Assembly: GCA_903884115.1 (NCBI GenBank)
Contig: CAISDH010000033.1
Span: 124,001 to 188,000, forward strand
Reading direction: 5' to 3'
Source of the DNA: an uncultured Microcaldota archaeon
Lineage (GTDB): Archaea; Micrarchaeota; Micrarchaeia; Micrarchaeales; Micrarchaeaceae
Length of the DNA: 64,000 bases
Positions within the stretch are counted from its first letter, which is position 1, and each line of letters starts with the position of its first letter. The notes under the pieces were generated by a model. The model saw nothing but the letters and a program-made list of their open reading frames with translations, was not told the origin of the DNA and made no database searches. The position numbers and the translations under genes were made by a program. Shown here in pieces: positions 51,717-61,196 of this stretch.

Positions 51717-52071
51717 TCTTTATTATCTTTATTTTCTTCGGAGTCAGGAGTATCTTCTCGTTGTCTATCCTTGCAATGTCGCCATTCATCTTCTCGACAC
51801 TATCCTTCAGGTCGTCAACGATGCTCTTCAAAGTGTTAGGCCTCTTCTCCATCTCCTTGATGTTCATTAGCACTATATTGCCCTGCGCGAGCTCATTCTT
51901 GATCTGCTCGACGTCCTCCTGCTGCTCAAGCGCAACAGGCTTCACATAGTGTTCCGCGGGCTCGTGCATTATGTCCACGTCGTCCATCTCCGCAGCGTTC
52001 ATGTACTCCTCTACATCGAGCTCCTTTGTAGAGAGACCCAAGCTTTTCCCAAGTTTATTGAAAATACTCAT
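51694..52071 (-). CDS. sepF: SepF, membrane anchor of FtsZ
   Basis: 125 residues. Short amphipathic start (MSIFNKLGKSLGL), acidic linker, then SepF core VKPVALEQQEDVEQIKNELAQGNIVLMNIKEM...SIVDDLKDSVEKMNGDIARI. In archaea SepF ties FtsZ to the membrane. Ends in a Lys-rich tail. ATG 52071 starts the amphipathic helix; a TATA-like GTATAAAAAA lies ~45 bp upstream. Confidence 0.92.
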   Translation of the reverse strand: MSIFNKLGKSLGLSTKELDVEEYMNAAEMDDVDIMHEPAEHYVKPVALEQQEDVEQIKNELAQGNIVLMNIKEMEKRPNTLKSIVDDLKDSVEKMNGDIARIDNEKILLTPKKIKIIKTKKKASE

Positions 52072-52203
52072 ATTCTCGCCGTCGCCATTGGTTCCTCTAT
52101 ACGATAAATGATTTTTTATACCTTTCTGTAATTCCAGAGCAAGCGCGCTCCTCGACACGCAAACAAATTTAAAGGGTCGCACTGAATACAATATAGCGAT
52201 CTG

Positions 52204-52560
52204 ATGGTAAAGATCATGCGGGTCTATGTGGGCTACAATGTTACCGACGGAGTTCGCGTGCTCATTGACCGGCTCTGGCCCCGTGGGTTGCGACGCAGCT
52301 CATCCAATGTTGAAATGTGGATCAAGGACGTCGCGCCCAGCGACGAACTGAGGAAATGGTTCTCAAACTCCCCTGGCAAATGGGCCACATTCAAGACGCG
52401 CTACAAGAAAGAGCTGGCGGAGAACGATAAGGCGGTGGGCAAGCTTATCATGGTGCTGAGGCTTAATTCCACTGTCACTCTCGTCTATGCGTCAAAAGAC
52501 GAGCAGCACAACAATGCGGTCGTATTGCAGGAATTCATGAAGGAGAAATTCGGGCTCTGA
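52204..52560 (+). CDS. DUF488-family protein
   Basis: 118 residues. Signature LIDRLWPRGLRR, APSDELRKWFSNSPGKW, and VTLVYASKDEQHNNAVVL. Widespread family without settled function. Divergent from sepF; starts the run DUF488-PIN-rpo7-spt4. Confidence 0.9.
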   Translation: MVKIMRVYVGYNVTDGVRVLIDRLWPRGLRRSSSNVEMWIKDVAPSDELRKWFSNSPGKWATFKTRYKKELAENDKAVGKLIMVLRLNSTVTLVYASKDEQHNNAVVLQEFMKEKFGL

Positions 52561-52567
52561 TTGCCTG

Positions 52568-52969
52568 ATGCGTGGTGTACAAGTGAAGCTCGCGATAATA
52601 GATACAAGTTCGATACTGTTTGGATTCTCCCACAAAAGGAATGTTTTCGACGCTGTGCGCTATGCGCTACATGACCGCACTCCCTATCTTTCCGGAGCGG
52701 TAGTGAGGGAGCTGCACCAGCTTGCGAGAAACAAGGGCCGCCTTGGGGCGTCTGCAAGAGTTGCGCTTCAGGAGCTAAGGTATAAGAATATTAAAGGATC
52801 TAATAAATCACTAAGCAACGCAGACCTCGACATAATGCGCGTCGCCGGCGGGCACAAGGACTCCGCCGTGATAACCAACGATACTGCATTGGTGAAGAGG
52901 CTTCGAGGCTTAGGAGTCGAAGTCTTCAAACTCTCGATTAGTGGCCGGTTGATGAAAGTATTGCGGTGA
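52568..52969 (+). CDS. PIN-domain ribonuclease-like protein
   Basis: 133 residues. PIN acidic residues: AIIDTSSILFGF (Asp), VVRELHQLAR (Glu), LSNADLDIMRVA (Asp), DSAVITNDTALVKRL (Asp pair). Gene order with rpo7 is conserved in archaea, so a housekeeping RNA-processing role (FCF1/UTP24-like) is more likely than a toxin. No antitoxin partner. Confidence 0.88.
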   Translation: MRGVQVKLAIIDTSSILFGFSHKRNVFDAVRYALHDRTPYLSGAVVRELHQLARNKGRLGASARVALQELRYKNIKGSNKSLSNADLDIMRVAGGHKDSAVITNDTALVKRLRGLGVEVFKLSISGRLMKVLR

Positions 52970-52973
52970 TTGT

Positions 52974-53576
52974 TTGTATACGATATATGCAGTAAAGGAC
53001 ACGTTTAGGCTGCCTCCAGAGCAGTTCAACAAGAACATAGAAGAGGTAGCTGCGGATATCCTGCAGAGAAAGTATGAGGGTACGATCGACAAGCAGCTGG
53101 GCGTGGTAGTGGCCATATATAACATAAGGGGCATAAGCGACGGGTCAATATACGCCGGCGACCCTGCAACGCACCACAATGTCGAGTTCGATCTGCTGGC
53201 TTACATGCCCTATCCAGAAGAGATAATTGCAGGAGAAGTGACCGAGCTAGTCGAATTCGGCGCATTCATAAGGATAGGTCCGATGGAAGGCCTCGTACAC
53301 GTATCGCAGGTGACAAACGAGTTCCTGACTTTCGACAAGAAGCTGCCAGCATTCGTATCAAGAAAGAGCGGCAGGAGCCTGAAGCGCGGCGACATCGTGT
53401 TCGCTAAGATTTCAACTGTCAGCATGAAAAACACGGTGAAGGATTCCAAGATTGCACTGACGATGAGGCCTGACGGCCTGGGCAAGGAAGAGTGGCAGCG
53501 CGAGAATGAAAGGATGAAGTCCAGACCGCAGGGTCAGCCAAGGAGAAGGTCAGAGAAGAAGGAAAAGAAAGCGTGA
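52974..53576 (+). CDS. rpoE: RNA polymerase subunit Rpo7 (RpoE')
   Basis: 200 residues. N-terminal RNP-like domain (IYAVKDTFRLPPEQF) and S1 domain (IIAGEVTELVEFGAFIRIGPMEGLVHVSQV). Forms the stalk with Rpo4. Start is TTG 52974, which gives the family start MYTIYAVKD. Lys/Arg/Gln-rich tail. Confidence 0.95.
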   Translation: MYTIYAVKDTFRLPPEQFNKNIEEVAADILQRKYEGTIDKQLGVVVAIYNIRGISDGSIYAGDPATHHNVEFDLLAYMPYPEEIIAGEVTELVEFGAFIRIGPMEGLVHVSQVTNEFLTFDKKLPAFVSRKSGRSLKRGDIVFAKISTVSMKNTVKDSKIALTMRPDGLGKEEWQRENERMKSRPQGQPRRRSEKKEKKA

Positions 53577-53580
53577 TGCT

Positions 53581-53772
53581 ATGGAAGAAAAAGCGTGCAA
53601 GAACTGCAGATTGCTTATAACTCACGGCGACGTATGCCCTGCGTGCGGCTCGAAGGAGCTGACGACAAAATGGCGCAGCTATGCGATAATACTCAACGTG
53701 GACAAATCTGCGATAGCGAAAAAGCTCGACGCGAAGCTAAACAGCACCTACGCAATCAACATAAAGGGCTAG
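53581..53772 (+). CDS. spt4: Transcription elongation factor Spt4
   Basis: 63 residues. Zinc ribbon KACKNCRLLI and DVCPACGSKELT, then WRSYAIILNVDKS. Pairs with Spt5 on the polymerase clamp. 4 bp after rpo7. Overlaps the convergent FKBP gene by 4 bp. Confidence 0.94.
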   Translation: MEEKACKNCRLLITHGDVCPACGSKELTTKWRSYAIILNVDKSAIAKKLDAKLNSTYAINIKG

Positions 53773-54476
53773 TCTGCACTTTCCCTGTTGTGCTCCGTCT
53801 CTTTCGGCCTGAGGTACTCCTCATGGACGAGCACCTTCTCTACTCCCTTCAGGTTTGAGAATACCAAAGCGAGCATTCTTGCCTTGTTTATGAAGTAGTC
53901 AGAGTCCTTCTTCACATTGCCGTCGAAGCTCACCTCTGCAGTGTCACCCTTCACCGCTGTGCTTGTCGGCTTCACTCCATATGCCTTGCCAAGCGCCTCG
54001 ATCTTCTCATTTTCGCTTGTTATGTTCTTTACTATCTTTACCTCGTATATGATGCTCCTTCCAGCATACGGATGGTTTCCGTCGACAACAACCCTGCCTG
54101 AGTTGACGCTCTTCACTGTTACGCTGGTGCCGTCAATGTTGACGTGCATTCCGACGTATGGCTCTATCTCGCGCGCCCTGAACGCAGACAGCGGCATCAC
54201 CTTCACAAGATCGTCATGCCTGTCGCCGAACGCATCCGCAGGGGTGAATGTGAACCTCTTCGTCTCCCCAATGCTCATGCCCCGTAGTTCTCTGTCAAGC
54301 CCGCCTATCGTGCCACCTGCGCCAAGAACGATAAGCGTAGGGCCGTAAGCCGCGTTGTCGTCGTAAATGTCTGCTTCCTTGGCCTTCTTCTCGTCTGTAG
54401 TGGATACGAGCCTGTTGTCCGAAGCATTCCACGCGCTGTACTCTACTTCTACAAAGTCTTCATCTTTGAAACTCAT
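53769..54476 (-). CDS. FKBP-type peptidyl-prolyl isomerase (SlyD-like)
   Basis: 235 residues. FKBP core split by an insert domain: PTLIVLGAGGTIGGLDRELRGMSIGETKRFTFTPADAFG, then an insert (IEPYVGMHVNIDG...), then NHPYAGRSIIYEVKIV. The C-terminal ~90 residues form an extra domain, as in long archaeal FKBPs. ATG 54476 fits a leaderless message from the TATA-like element just upstream. Confidence 0.9.
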   Translation of the reverse strand: MSFKDEDFVEVEYSAWNASDNRLVSTTDEKKAKEADIYDDNAAYGPTLIVLGAGGTIGGLDRELRGMSIGETKRFTFTPADAFGDRHDDLVKVMPLSAFRAREIEPYVGMHVNIDGTSVTVKSVNSGRVVVDGNHPYAGRSIIYEVKIVKNITSENEKIEALGKAYGVKPTSTAVKGDTAEVSFDGNVKKDSDYFINKARMLALVFSNLKGVEKVLVHEEYLRPKETEHNRESAD

Positions 54477-54490
54477 GCAATCAAAGATAG

Positions 54491-54503
54491 CTTTATTAAG
54501 CAA
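54491..54503. promoter_or_regulatory. Shared AT-rich promoter, FKBP and M20 genes
   Basis: CTTTATTAAGC reads as a TATA-like element on both strands. It is about 20-25 bp from the minus-strand ATG at 54476 and about 33 bp from the plus-strand ATG at 54529. Confidence 0.4.
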
Positions 54504-54528
54504 CGATAAAAAGCCTTTTGGTGGTGCA

Positions 54529-55689
54529 ATGGCCTTATTTGCTTATAGGAGCGACATGATCAGGACTGCAGAAAGGATGCTGTCAATAAAGGCAATATCC
54601 CCAGAATCTGGCGGCGCGGGCGAGGAAAAGAGGGCAGACTATCTTGAACGCGTGCTGCTGAACTGGGGCCTAAAACCGAGAAGATACGATTACATTGACG
54701 AATACAAGGCAAAGAGGTCTAACCTCGTTATCAAATACGGAAGCAGGCAGAAAACGCTGTGGCTGCTTGCACACATAGACACCGTATCCGAGGGGGACAT
54801 CAACTTGTGGAAGACGGACCCGTTCAAGGCAGTGGTGAAAAACGGGAAAATCTATTGTAGAGGGGCACAGGATGACGGCCGGAGCGTGCTTTCAGGCATG
54901 TATGCGCTAAAGTCCTTGCTTGGCAAGGATCTGAAATACAACTTCGGGCTTGTCCTGGTCGCAGACGAAGAAGTCGGAAGCAAGTACGGGGTGCAGAAGC
55001 TTCTCGATGAGCACATCTTCAAGAAGGGCGACATGTTCATAGTTCCTGACCTCGCGTCTCCTGACGGCGCAGAGATAGAGATTGCAGAAAAGAGCATGCT
55101 GTGGCTAAAAGCAACCGTGACGGGCAAGCAGGTGCACGGAAGCACCCCTGAAGAGGGGCTGAACGCCTTCAAAGAGGCTGCAAAGTTCGCTCTGGAAGTG
55201 GATTCATACCTGCACAAGCACTACGTGAAGAAGAGCAAGCTGTTCCCAACCGGGTCAACGTTCGAGATGACAAAGCACGAGAAGAACACAGACAGCATCA
55301 ACATAATACCTGGCAAGGAAGTGCTATACTTCGATTTTAGGATACTTCCTAGCTACAAGCCATCTCAGGTGCTGGCCGATGTGAAGAGAATAGCGCGCAG
55401 GTATGCTGCAAAGATAGATGTGGAGGTGGTGCAGAGGCAAGAATCAAGGTCTACGGCACCGAACGCCGAGATTATACGGCTTCTTCAAAACTCAATAAAA
55501 AGAACCCTCAACGCTGATGCCAGGCTGGTCGGCATAGGCGGTGGCACGTTCGGCGCATATCTCAGGAACGCGGGCTTCGACGCCGCTGTATGGGGGATAG
55601 GCACTGAGATCGCGCACCAGCCCAACGAGTACACGTGCATAAGCGACATAGAAGGCGAGATAGCGGTCTTCTCAGACCTATTCTTATAA
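54529..55689 (+). CDS. M20-family metallopeptidase
   Basis: 386 residues. Zinc-site motifs: LLAHIDTVSEGD (His, Asp), CRGAQDDGRSVLSG (Asp), ADEEVGSKYG (Glu-Glu), late HQPNEY (His). A lid domain lies between ~175 and 290 (GKQVHGSTPEEGLNAF). Resembles DapE/ArgE and Sso-CP2-like carboxypeptidases; which one is open. ATG 54529 chosen from the promoter; the longer open frame overlaps the FKBP gene. Confidence 0.9.
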   Translation: MALFAYRSDMIRTAERMLSIKAISPESGGAGEEKRADYLERVLLNWGLKPRRYDYIDEYKAKRSNLVIKYGSRQKTLWLLAHIDTVSEGDINLWKTDPFKAVVKNGKIYCRGAQDDGRSVLSGMYALKSLLGKDLKYNFGLVLVADEEVGSKYGVQKLLDEHIFKKGDMFIVPDLASPDGAEIEIAEKSMLWLKATVTGKQVHGSTPEEGLNAFKEAAKFALEVDSYLHKHYVKKSKLFPTGSTFEMTKHEKNTDSINIIPGKEVLYFDFRILPSYKPSQVLADVKRIARRYAAKIDVEVVQRQESRSTAPNAEIIRLLQNSIKRTLNADARLVGIGGGTFGAYLRNAGFDAAVWGIGTEIAHQPNEYTCISDIEGEIAVFSDLFL

Positions 55690-55734
55690 ATAGATTCTTG
55701 CACTTCTTATATACACAATATTACAGTGTGTCAA

Positions 55735-56328
55735 ATGGAAAAAAGCAATAGTAAAAAGCTGCTCATGCTCGTGGGCTCGCTCTTCGTAGCATTGATTTTC
55801 CTTTCATCATATATGTCATCCTCAACCAGCAACATGGGCACCACCACCAGCATAAAGCCCCCAGCCACTTATCTTGCGATAGGCAAATCATCGGGAGCCA
55901 TAACAGGCTACGGCACCAACGCTTATGTCATGCTTTCCAACCAGAGCAACTACACGATGGAAAACGTTAACCGCACCCTGTCCGCGCTTGAGGCAAACGG
56001 CTCCATAAGCAATTATATCCATATAAGCAACGGCTACCAGGTGGCCCTCTCAAGCATGGATGCATACACATTGCAGCAGAGCATAAGGAACATCACCGCG
56101 CTTGAACATTCAAACGTCACAACGACCGCTTATCTGTTTTTGCCTGCGAATGCGACACTGTACGTGAACAGCTATCCTGTAAATGTGGCGTTCAGCAAGA
56201 GGAACTCCTCTATCAGCCTTACAGGGATCGGGCCTGTGGGCTCCCGTGTAAACGTATCTGTGTTCGCGCTCATCACTGCGAACGGCATCGTGTACAACAA
56301 CCAGATAAGGTTGAATTATACTAAGTAG
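55735..56328 (+). CDS. Single-pass surface protein, function unknown
   Basis: 197 residues. Short Lys/Ser start, membrane helix (LLMLVGSLFVALIFLSSYM), Ser/Thr linker, then a folded part with many sequons. A TATATA at ~55706 predicts transcription start at the ATG 55735; a GTG 9 bp upstream is an alternative. No function recognised. Confidence 0.72.
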   Translation: MEKSNSKKLLMLVGSLFVALIFLSSYMSSSTSNMGTTTSIKPPATYLAIGKSSGAITGYGTNAYVMLSNQSNYTMENVNRTLSALEANGSISNYIHISNGYQVALSSMDAYTLQQSIRNITALEHSNVTTTAYLFLPANATLYVNSYPVNVAFSKRNSSISLTGIGPVGSRVNVSVFALITANGIVYNNQIRLNYTK

Positions 56329-56352
56329 TGCGCATGCAGTTCGTATCTGCGT

Positions 56353-57180
56353 TCAGATAAGCTCTGCGTTCTTCATCTCTCCAAGTAATGCGGGTATGCT
56401 GCTGTTGGCCGACATCGTGCTTATGGCATTGAGGAGTTTCTTCGCATCTGCGCGCCTTCCAAGCTTGAACATCGCCAGGCCTGCATAGAAGAACGCATTC
56501 ACAATTGCCTCATCACTGCGTATGATGGTGTCTGCATGCTCCATGGCCTTTGCGTAATTTCCTGTGTGCGCTTCGAAGAGCGCGGCGGCGTAGTTGTATA
56601 TGAGGGTGGGACCTAGTTTTCCTATCACATCCAGGCTGTCTTTTGCGCCTCTAATGTCTCCGAACTTGAGCTGCGCAAGCAGAAGCGCATACAAACTATT
56701 CGGAGAGCTGTTGCCCTCTGCCACCTCTCTTCTTGAGATATCTATGGCCTTCGCAAGCAATGCCTTGGCCTTCGATGCAAGATTGAGCGAGAGCTCAATC
56801 GCGGCAGCATTGTCCTCCATGAACCCTGGCTTATCGTAGCTTATCCTGTCGTTCTCATGATTAGAATGCTTTATGTACACCAGCGCCTCTGCATAGAGGA
56901 ATGAGGGGTCTTCCTTATACTGCTCAAGCGTTTCATATTCTGCTATCGCGCCCTCGTACTTGCCCTCTGCCATTGCCTCCTCTATCACGTCAAGGCTGCT
57001 TGTCAGTGTAGGGTCTCTTCTTGCAAGTGATGCATGGTCATAGTGCGCCATGCTCTCGCAGTTTGCGCACATGCACACGCTGCCCAGCGCAGCGGTCTTC
57101 ACTCCGCAGTAACTGCACACAAATTTGCGGTGCGCTTTAGACAAAACCTCCAGGCGTTTCATGTACTGGTTGAGCCTCAT
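56353..57180 (-). CDS. Zinc-ribbon protein with TPR-like repeats
   Basis: 275 residues. N-terminal zinc ribbon FVCSYCGVKT and VCMCANCESM, then helical TPR-like pairs (EEAMAEGKYEGAIAEYETLEQY; LYALLLAQLKFGDIRGAKDSLDVI; AALFEAHTGNYAKAMEHADTII; FYAGLAMFKLGRRADAKKLL). A scaffold role is likely; the partner is unknown. Confidence 0.78.
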   Translation of the reverse strand: MRLNQYMKRLEVLSKAHRKFVCSYCGVKTAALGSVCMCANCESMAHYDHASLARRDPTLTSSLDVIEEAMAEGKYEGAIAEYETLEQYKEDPSFLYAEALVYIKHSNHENDRISYDKPGFMEDNAAAIELSLNLASKAKALLAKAIDISRREVAEGNSSPNSLYALLLAQLKFGDIRGAKDSLDVIGKLGPTLIYNYAAALFEAHTGNYAKAMEHADTIIRSDEAIVNAFFYAGLAMFKLGRRADAKKLLNAISTMSANSSIPALLGEMKNAELI

Positions 57181-57267
57181 TTCATCCGTGTTTAGAGCTT
57201 AACAGCATCACTATAAATATCTCCCTTCAATATGCACACTCATAGCGGTAACTCTACAGTGTTTCTT

Positions 57268-57711
57268 ATGAAAATGGACTTGACTGTCGGTGCAGGCATA
57301 CTCTATGACAACAAAATACTCCTCGTGCTGCACGCCAAATTGGGGAAGTGGTTGTTTCCAGGAGGTCATATCGAACAGAACGAATACCCCAACGAAGCCA
57401 TCATCAGAGAGGTCAAGGAGGAAACGGGCCTCAATCTGCGATTCTTAGACTACGGCCCAACAGGCAAGACTCCTGACATCATAAAAGAGCTCGCAATACC
57501 CTTTGATGCGAACCTGCACAGCGTCGGGGACCACAATCATTATTGCATGTACTATGCCTGCACTGTTGATACTCAAAACTTTATCAAAAGCGAAGAAAGC
57601 AGGGACATACGATGGGTTGGCAAGAGTGATGTGCAAACTCTTGAGAACCTGCCTGAGAACGTCAGAAGAATGGCGCTATTCCTTCTTGAAAAATACAAGA
57701 ATCTAGAATGA
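57268..57711 (+). CDS. Nudix hydrolase
   Basis: 147 residues. Nudix box GGHIEQNEYPNEAIIREVKEETG is complete. Substrate unknown; the second part (DHNHYCMYYACTV) does not point to one. An upstream in-frame ATG at 57232 is possible, but the TATA-like CTATAAATA at ~57211 puts transcription start after it, so 57268 is preferred. Confidence 0.88.
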   Translation: MKMDLTVGAGILYDNKILLVLHAKLGKWLFPGGHIEQNEYPNEAIIREVKEETGLNLRFLDYGPTGKTPDIIKELAIPFDANLHSVGDHNHYCMYYACTVDTQNFIKSEESRDIRWVGKSDVQTLENLPENVRRMALFLLEKYKNLE

Positions 57712-57725
57712 GGGCTCAAACGCGT

Positions 57726-58385
57726 TCACAATTTCTTGAGCACCACGAAGAGGTGCATGCTGTCATAGGGCTCCAGGCCCATTGTCTCCATCACGGAGAA
57801 CGTGCCTTTCAGCTTGTCCAGCTCGTCTCTGTAGATGTCTTTAGGGTCTCTTGATATGTCTATGCTCTGCGACTTTATCGCGAAATAGGCATAGCCATTC
57901 TTCTTCAGGAATCTGCTGTTCTTCAGCAGAATCTCCGCCTGGTCCCTGACCGAAACGTCCTGGTACATGATGTCGCACTCATCCACTGCATCAGCATATC
58001 TCTCCACTTCTCTTGCATCCGCGAGTATGGGTATCATGTTCTCCCTAGTCTCGCAGACCTCGATGAGCGTGCGCATGCACCTCTCTGATATCTCCACGGC
58101 ATACACATGTCCATTCGTGCCCACTATGTCGCTGACGTGGCTTGCCGTGGTTCCTGTCGCAGCGCCAAGATACAGGACTTTGCTGCCTTTCTCGAATGCG
58201 AAATGTTCCAGCCCTATCATTATCGAGGCTGCAAGCTTGCTCCTGTATGGATTCCAGAGCCTGTACTCCTTGTCGTCTAGTATCACAAGCTCCTCTGTAT
58301 ATGCTTTCATGCCCGGCGTGAGATTCAGCGTTGCAAGCTTGCCGTCTATTGAGTAGACTCCCTCTAATATCTGCTTGACGGGCAT
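57726..58385 (-). CDS. flpA: Fibrillarin, C/D RNP 2'-O-methyltransferase
   Basis: 219 residues. SAM-binding domain: VLYLGAATGTTASHVSDIVG, VYAVEISERCMR, ILADAREVERY, DIMYQDVSVRDQAEI, and FAIKSQSID. Guided by C/D sRNAs with Nop5 and L7Ae. Nop5, often adjacent, is not in the window. eL8/L7Ae is at 2.6 kb. Confidence 0.95.
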   Translation of the reverse strand: MPVKQILEGVYSIDGKLATLNLTPGMKAYTEELVILDDKEYRLWNPYRSKLAASIMIGLEHFAFEKGSKVLYLGAATGTTASHVSDIVGTNGHVYAVEISERCMRTLIEVCETRENMIPILADAREVERYADAVDECDIMYQDVSVRDQAEILLKNSRFLKKNGYAYFAIKSQSIDISRDPKDIYRDELDKLKGTFSVMETMGLEPYDSMHLFVVLKKL

Positions 58386-58499
58386 TTCATCATAGCCTTA
58401 TGTGCGCATGGTATAAAAAACATAGAGGGCTCATGGCATTTCTGTTGCTTCAATACAATGGAGCAAAACGGCTACCTGCGCCAGTTCCGTGCTATTGGC

Positions 58500-58871
58500 T
58501 CAAGCTCTTACATAGGCCATGCCGTAGTCGAGAAGCCTTTTCACTGCGCCGTCCATGTACAGCGCGCGCTCTTCCACGCCCTCGCCCGCCTCTGCGCTCG
58601 TGCGCATCTGCTCTTCATTGCTGTCCACGTACTGCAGGGTCGTCTCGTCGAATACCTCCCTTGGCATTTTCAGTCTCGTTGCAAGGTAGTCTATCGAAGC
58701 TCCGCTGGGTGGTTCGTTTCCAGTCCTGCGTATGAAGAGGGCTTTGAAGACCTTCTCTATGGCCTCTGTATAGAGCAGCACGGCTATGGTGAATTCTCCC
58801 GCATGCCTGTAGCGCTTCGCAAGATCAAAATCCTTCGAGGCACCTACCAGCATCTCCTTGATGCGTCCCAT
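58500..58871 (-). CDS. HEPN-domain-like protein
   Basis: 123 residues, helical. DLAKRYRHAGEFTIAVLLYTEAIEKVFKALFIRRTGNEPP followed by a second helix pair is the HEPN pattern. The R-x4-6-H RNase motif is not clearly present. No MNT nucleotidyltransferase partner next to it, so it is not an obvious toxin-antitoxin pair. 58386-58499 holds no supported gene. Confidence 0.7.
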   Translation of the reverse strand: MGRIKEMLVGASKDFDLAKRYRHAGEFTIAVLLYTEAIEKVFKALFIRRTGNEPPSGASIDYLATRLKMPREVFDETTLQYVDSNEEQMRTSAEAGEGVEERALYMDGAVKRLLDYGMAYVRA

Positions 58872-58979
58872 GCCACTCCACCAAGCATACTATGCGAACG
58901 CCACTTTAAATATCTTGGTTGCTTATATTGTTAACGCAATCAACAGAGTTGTATTCTGAGTAACCTTTGGTGACTGTCC

Positions 58980-61196
58980 ATGGCAGACGATGCCTCTACA
59001 AAAAAACTGCTGTCCGAACTGATTCCAATACTGGGCAGCGCTGTCAGCGACGAGGAGCTCTCCAAGCATTTCTCAAGCGTGATAGCGGGCACGTTCGGCA
59101 TAGAGCAGGTGAGCATGGACGGCATGCATGACGAGAGCGCGCCGTCAGGCGCACTCGAAGGCTACCTCTTCAACACGCGCAAGCCCTACATAGACAACCA
59201 GTTGAGCGAGTTCTCATCCTTCCCTGAACTGATCAACTACAAGAACAGCGGATACAGGAGCTGCGCAATCATGCCAATCATAGTCAACAGCAGGCTCATA
59301 TCCGTGCTAAGGCTGCTCTCCAAATCAGAGAACAGGTTCACAGAGGATCTCATAGGCAGCATATCTTTCAGCGCATACCTAGTGGGCTTCGCGCTGATGT
59401 ACAAGCGCGAGAGCAGCAGGAACCTCAGCATTGCAAACTATTTCAACGGCGCGTTCAACTCCGCAGTGCCGCAGATGATCGTCTCGATCGACGGCAACGT
59501 GGTGAAGGCAAACAGCATGGCGATAAGGTTGCTTGAACTGCCTGCTCGCGCCACTGTGCGCGAGATCGGCCTCGACTTCGCCCAGCTAACCGCTCTTGCG
59601 GGCAAGAGCGCAAAGGTGCAGCGCAAGGCGCGCGTCTACAGCGTAACCACGAGCAAGATAAACGACAAGCTGCTGCACGTCTCCGTGCAGGACATAACAG
59701 ACCTTGAAATGCTCGGCGCCGAGACAACTGCAATGCAGGGCAGCGTGCAGATAGGCATGATTCTGCTCGACCGCAATCTCAACATCATAACTTCAACAAA
59801 CGCATTCTCGAGCATAACCGGTTATGACAACGACATGCTTCAGGGGAAGAATTTCATCAACCTGCTCAAGGAAAGCAGCAGAGATGCATTCAAGCAGGAC
59901 GCCGCTGCAAGCAGCGGCAAGCCCGTGCACGGAACTCTCGATGTGGCTGGCGTGAAAGCCGCATCTACAAGGCTCCGCTACTCCGTTGCAAGCTATATGC
60001 TCGGCCATGTGCTCGTGTTCACGAACGCCCAAGCAGAGAGCTACATCTCTGCCGTGAACTCCGCGCTTGCGGATTTCATCAGCAACACGTCAGAGCTCGT
60101 GATCGTCGCAGACACACTAGGCTACATAAAGGAGTGCAACCTGCCCGTAGAGGCGATGCTTCAATATTCCAGGAACGAACTGATAGGGCGCGACGTGAAG
60201 AGCATATATGTGGAGCCTGCGCTCTTCGAGCGCGACGTAAAGTACGTGATAGGCGGCACCAAGGTTGACAACTCCTATGTCGACTTCATAGCGAAGGACA
60301 ACGGCAGGGTCTCAACATCGTGCTCCATGCGCCTTGTGAAGGACATGAACGGCGACGCGAGCTATGTCATCTTCGCGAAGGAACTGGAAACCAAGAGGCT
60401 TCTCCAGGACCAGGGAAGCAAGATAAAGGAGATGGCGAACGAGGCAAACAGGCTCAGGGCGAACAGCGACCTGAAGTCGCAGTTCATATACAACATATCG
60501 CACGAGCTCAAGACGCCGCTCACGAACATAAAGGGCTTCTCATCGCTGCTATACGGAGGGGAGTTCGGAGCGCTCAACGAAGAGCAGCGCAACTACACCA
60601 ATACGATAACGCAGGAAGCTGACAGGCTGATGCTCATCATACAGCAGATTCTTGACGCTGCAAAGCTCGAGGCGAACAAGGTCAAGCTCGAGCCTAAGGA
60701 GCTGGACCTGCGCGACCTGGAGAACAGCCACAGCATAGGCGCGCTAAAGGAGATGTCGCGCAACAAAGGGCTCGACTTCTCATGGAACGTGAGCTTCGAC
60801 GTGCCCAAGATCACGGCAGACCCCAACAGGCTTATCCAGGTGTTCGTAAACCTCATAGGCAACTCTGTGAAGTTCACAGAGAAGGGGAGCATCACAGTGA
60901 AAGTGTTCAAGAAGAGCAAGAGGACTGTGGAGTGCGACGTGATCGATACGGGCATAGGCATAAGCGACGATGACAAGCACAAGATATTCAAGAAGTTCTA
61001 CGAAGCCCCGAAGAAAGATCTGGTGAAGCAGGACGGCGCAGGCACCGGTCTCGGCCTGTCAATAACAAGAGAGATAATCAAGCTGCACGGAGGCAGAATC
61101 GGCTTCGAATCGCAGCTCGGAAAGGGCAGCACCTTCTGGTTCAGCCTGCCAATAAAGCCGAAATCCAAGAAAAGGAGTGCAGATCAGATAACATAG
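58980..61196 (+). CDS. Soluble histidine kinase (GAF-PAS-PAS-PAS-HisKA-HATPase)
   Basis: 738 residues. GAF-like domain ~8-145; three PAS-like domains ~155-255, ~265-365, ~375-485 (the last with LVIVADTLGYIKECN and a GRDVKSIY core); coiled coil; HisKA with NISHELKTPLTNIKGF, phospho-His508; HATPase with NLIGNSVKFTEKG, DTGIGISDDD, GAGTGLGLSI. No membrane helix, so it senses an internal signal. Its likely partner regulator is at 62368. Ends 13 bp inside the convergent gene. Confidence 0.94.
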   Translation: MADDASTKKLLSELIPILGSAVSDEELSKHFSSVIAGTFGIEQVSMDGMHDESAPSGALEGYLFNTRKPYIDNQLSEFSSFPELINYKNSGYRSCAIMPIIVNSRLISVLRLLSKSENRFTEDLIGSISFSAYLVGFALMYKRESSRNLSIANYFNGAFNSAVPQMIVSIDGNVVKANSMAIRLLELPARATVREIGLDFAQLTALAGKSAKVQRKARVYSVTTSKINDKLLHVSVQDITDLEMLGAETTAMQGSVQIGMILLDRNLNIITSTNAFSSITGYDNDMLQGKNFINLLKESSRDAFKQDAAASSGKPVHGTLDVAGVKAASTRLRYSVASYMLGHVLVFTNAQAESYISAVNSALADFISNTSELVIVADTLGYIKECNLPVEAMLQYSRNELIGRDVKSIYVEPALFERDVKYVIGGTKVDNSYVDFIAKDNGRVSTSCSMRLVKDMNGDASYVIFAKELETKRLLQDQGSKIKEMANEANRLRANSDLKSQFIYNISHELKTPLTNIKGFSSLLYGGEFGALNEEQRNYTNTITQEADRLMLIIQQILDAAKLEANKVKLEPKELDLRDLENSHSIGALKEMSRNKGLDFSWNVSFDVPKITADPNRLIQVFVNLIGNSVKFTEKGSITVKVFKKSKRTVECDVIDTGIGISDDDKHKIFKKFYEAPKKDLVKQDGAGTGLGLSITREIIKLHGGRIGFESQLGKGSTFWFSLPIKPKSKKRSADQIT

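Noticed and set aside
52568-52969. VapC-type toxin
   Set aside because: No antitoxin upstream; the position before rpo7 fits a housekeeping archaeal PIN protein.
58500-58871. HEPN/MNT toxin-antitoxin pair
   Set aside because: No nucleotidyltransferase partner lies next to the HEPN-like gene and the RNase motif is not clear.
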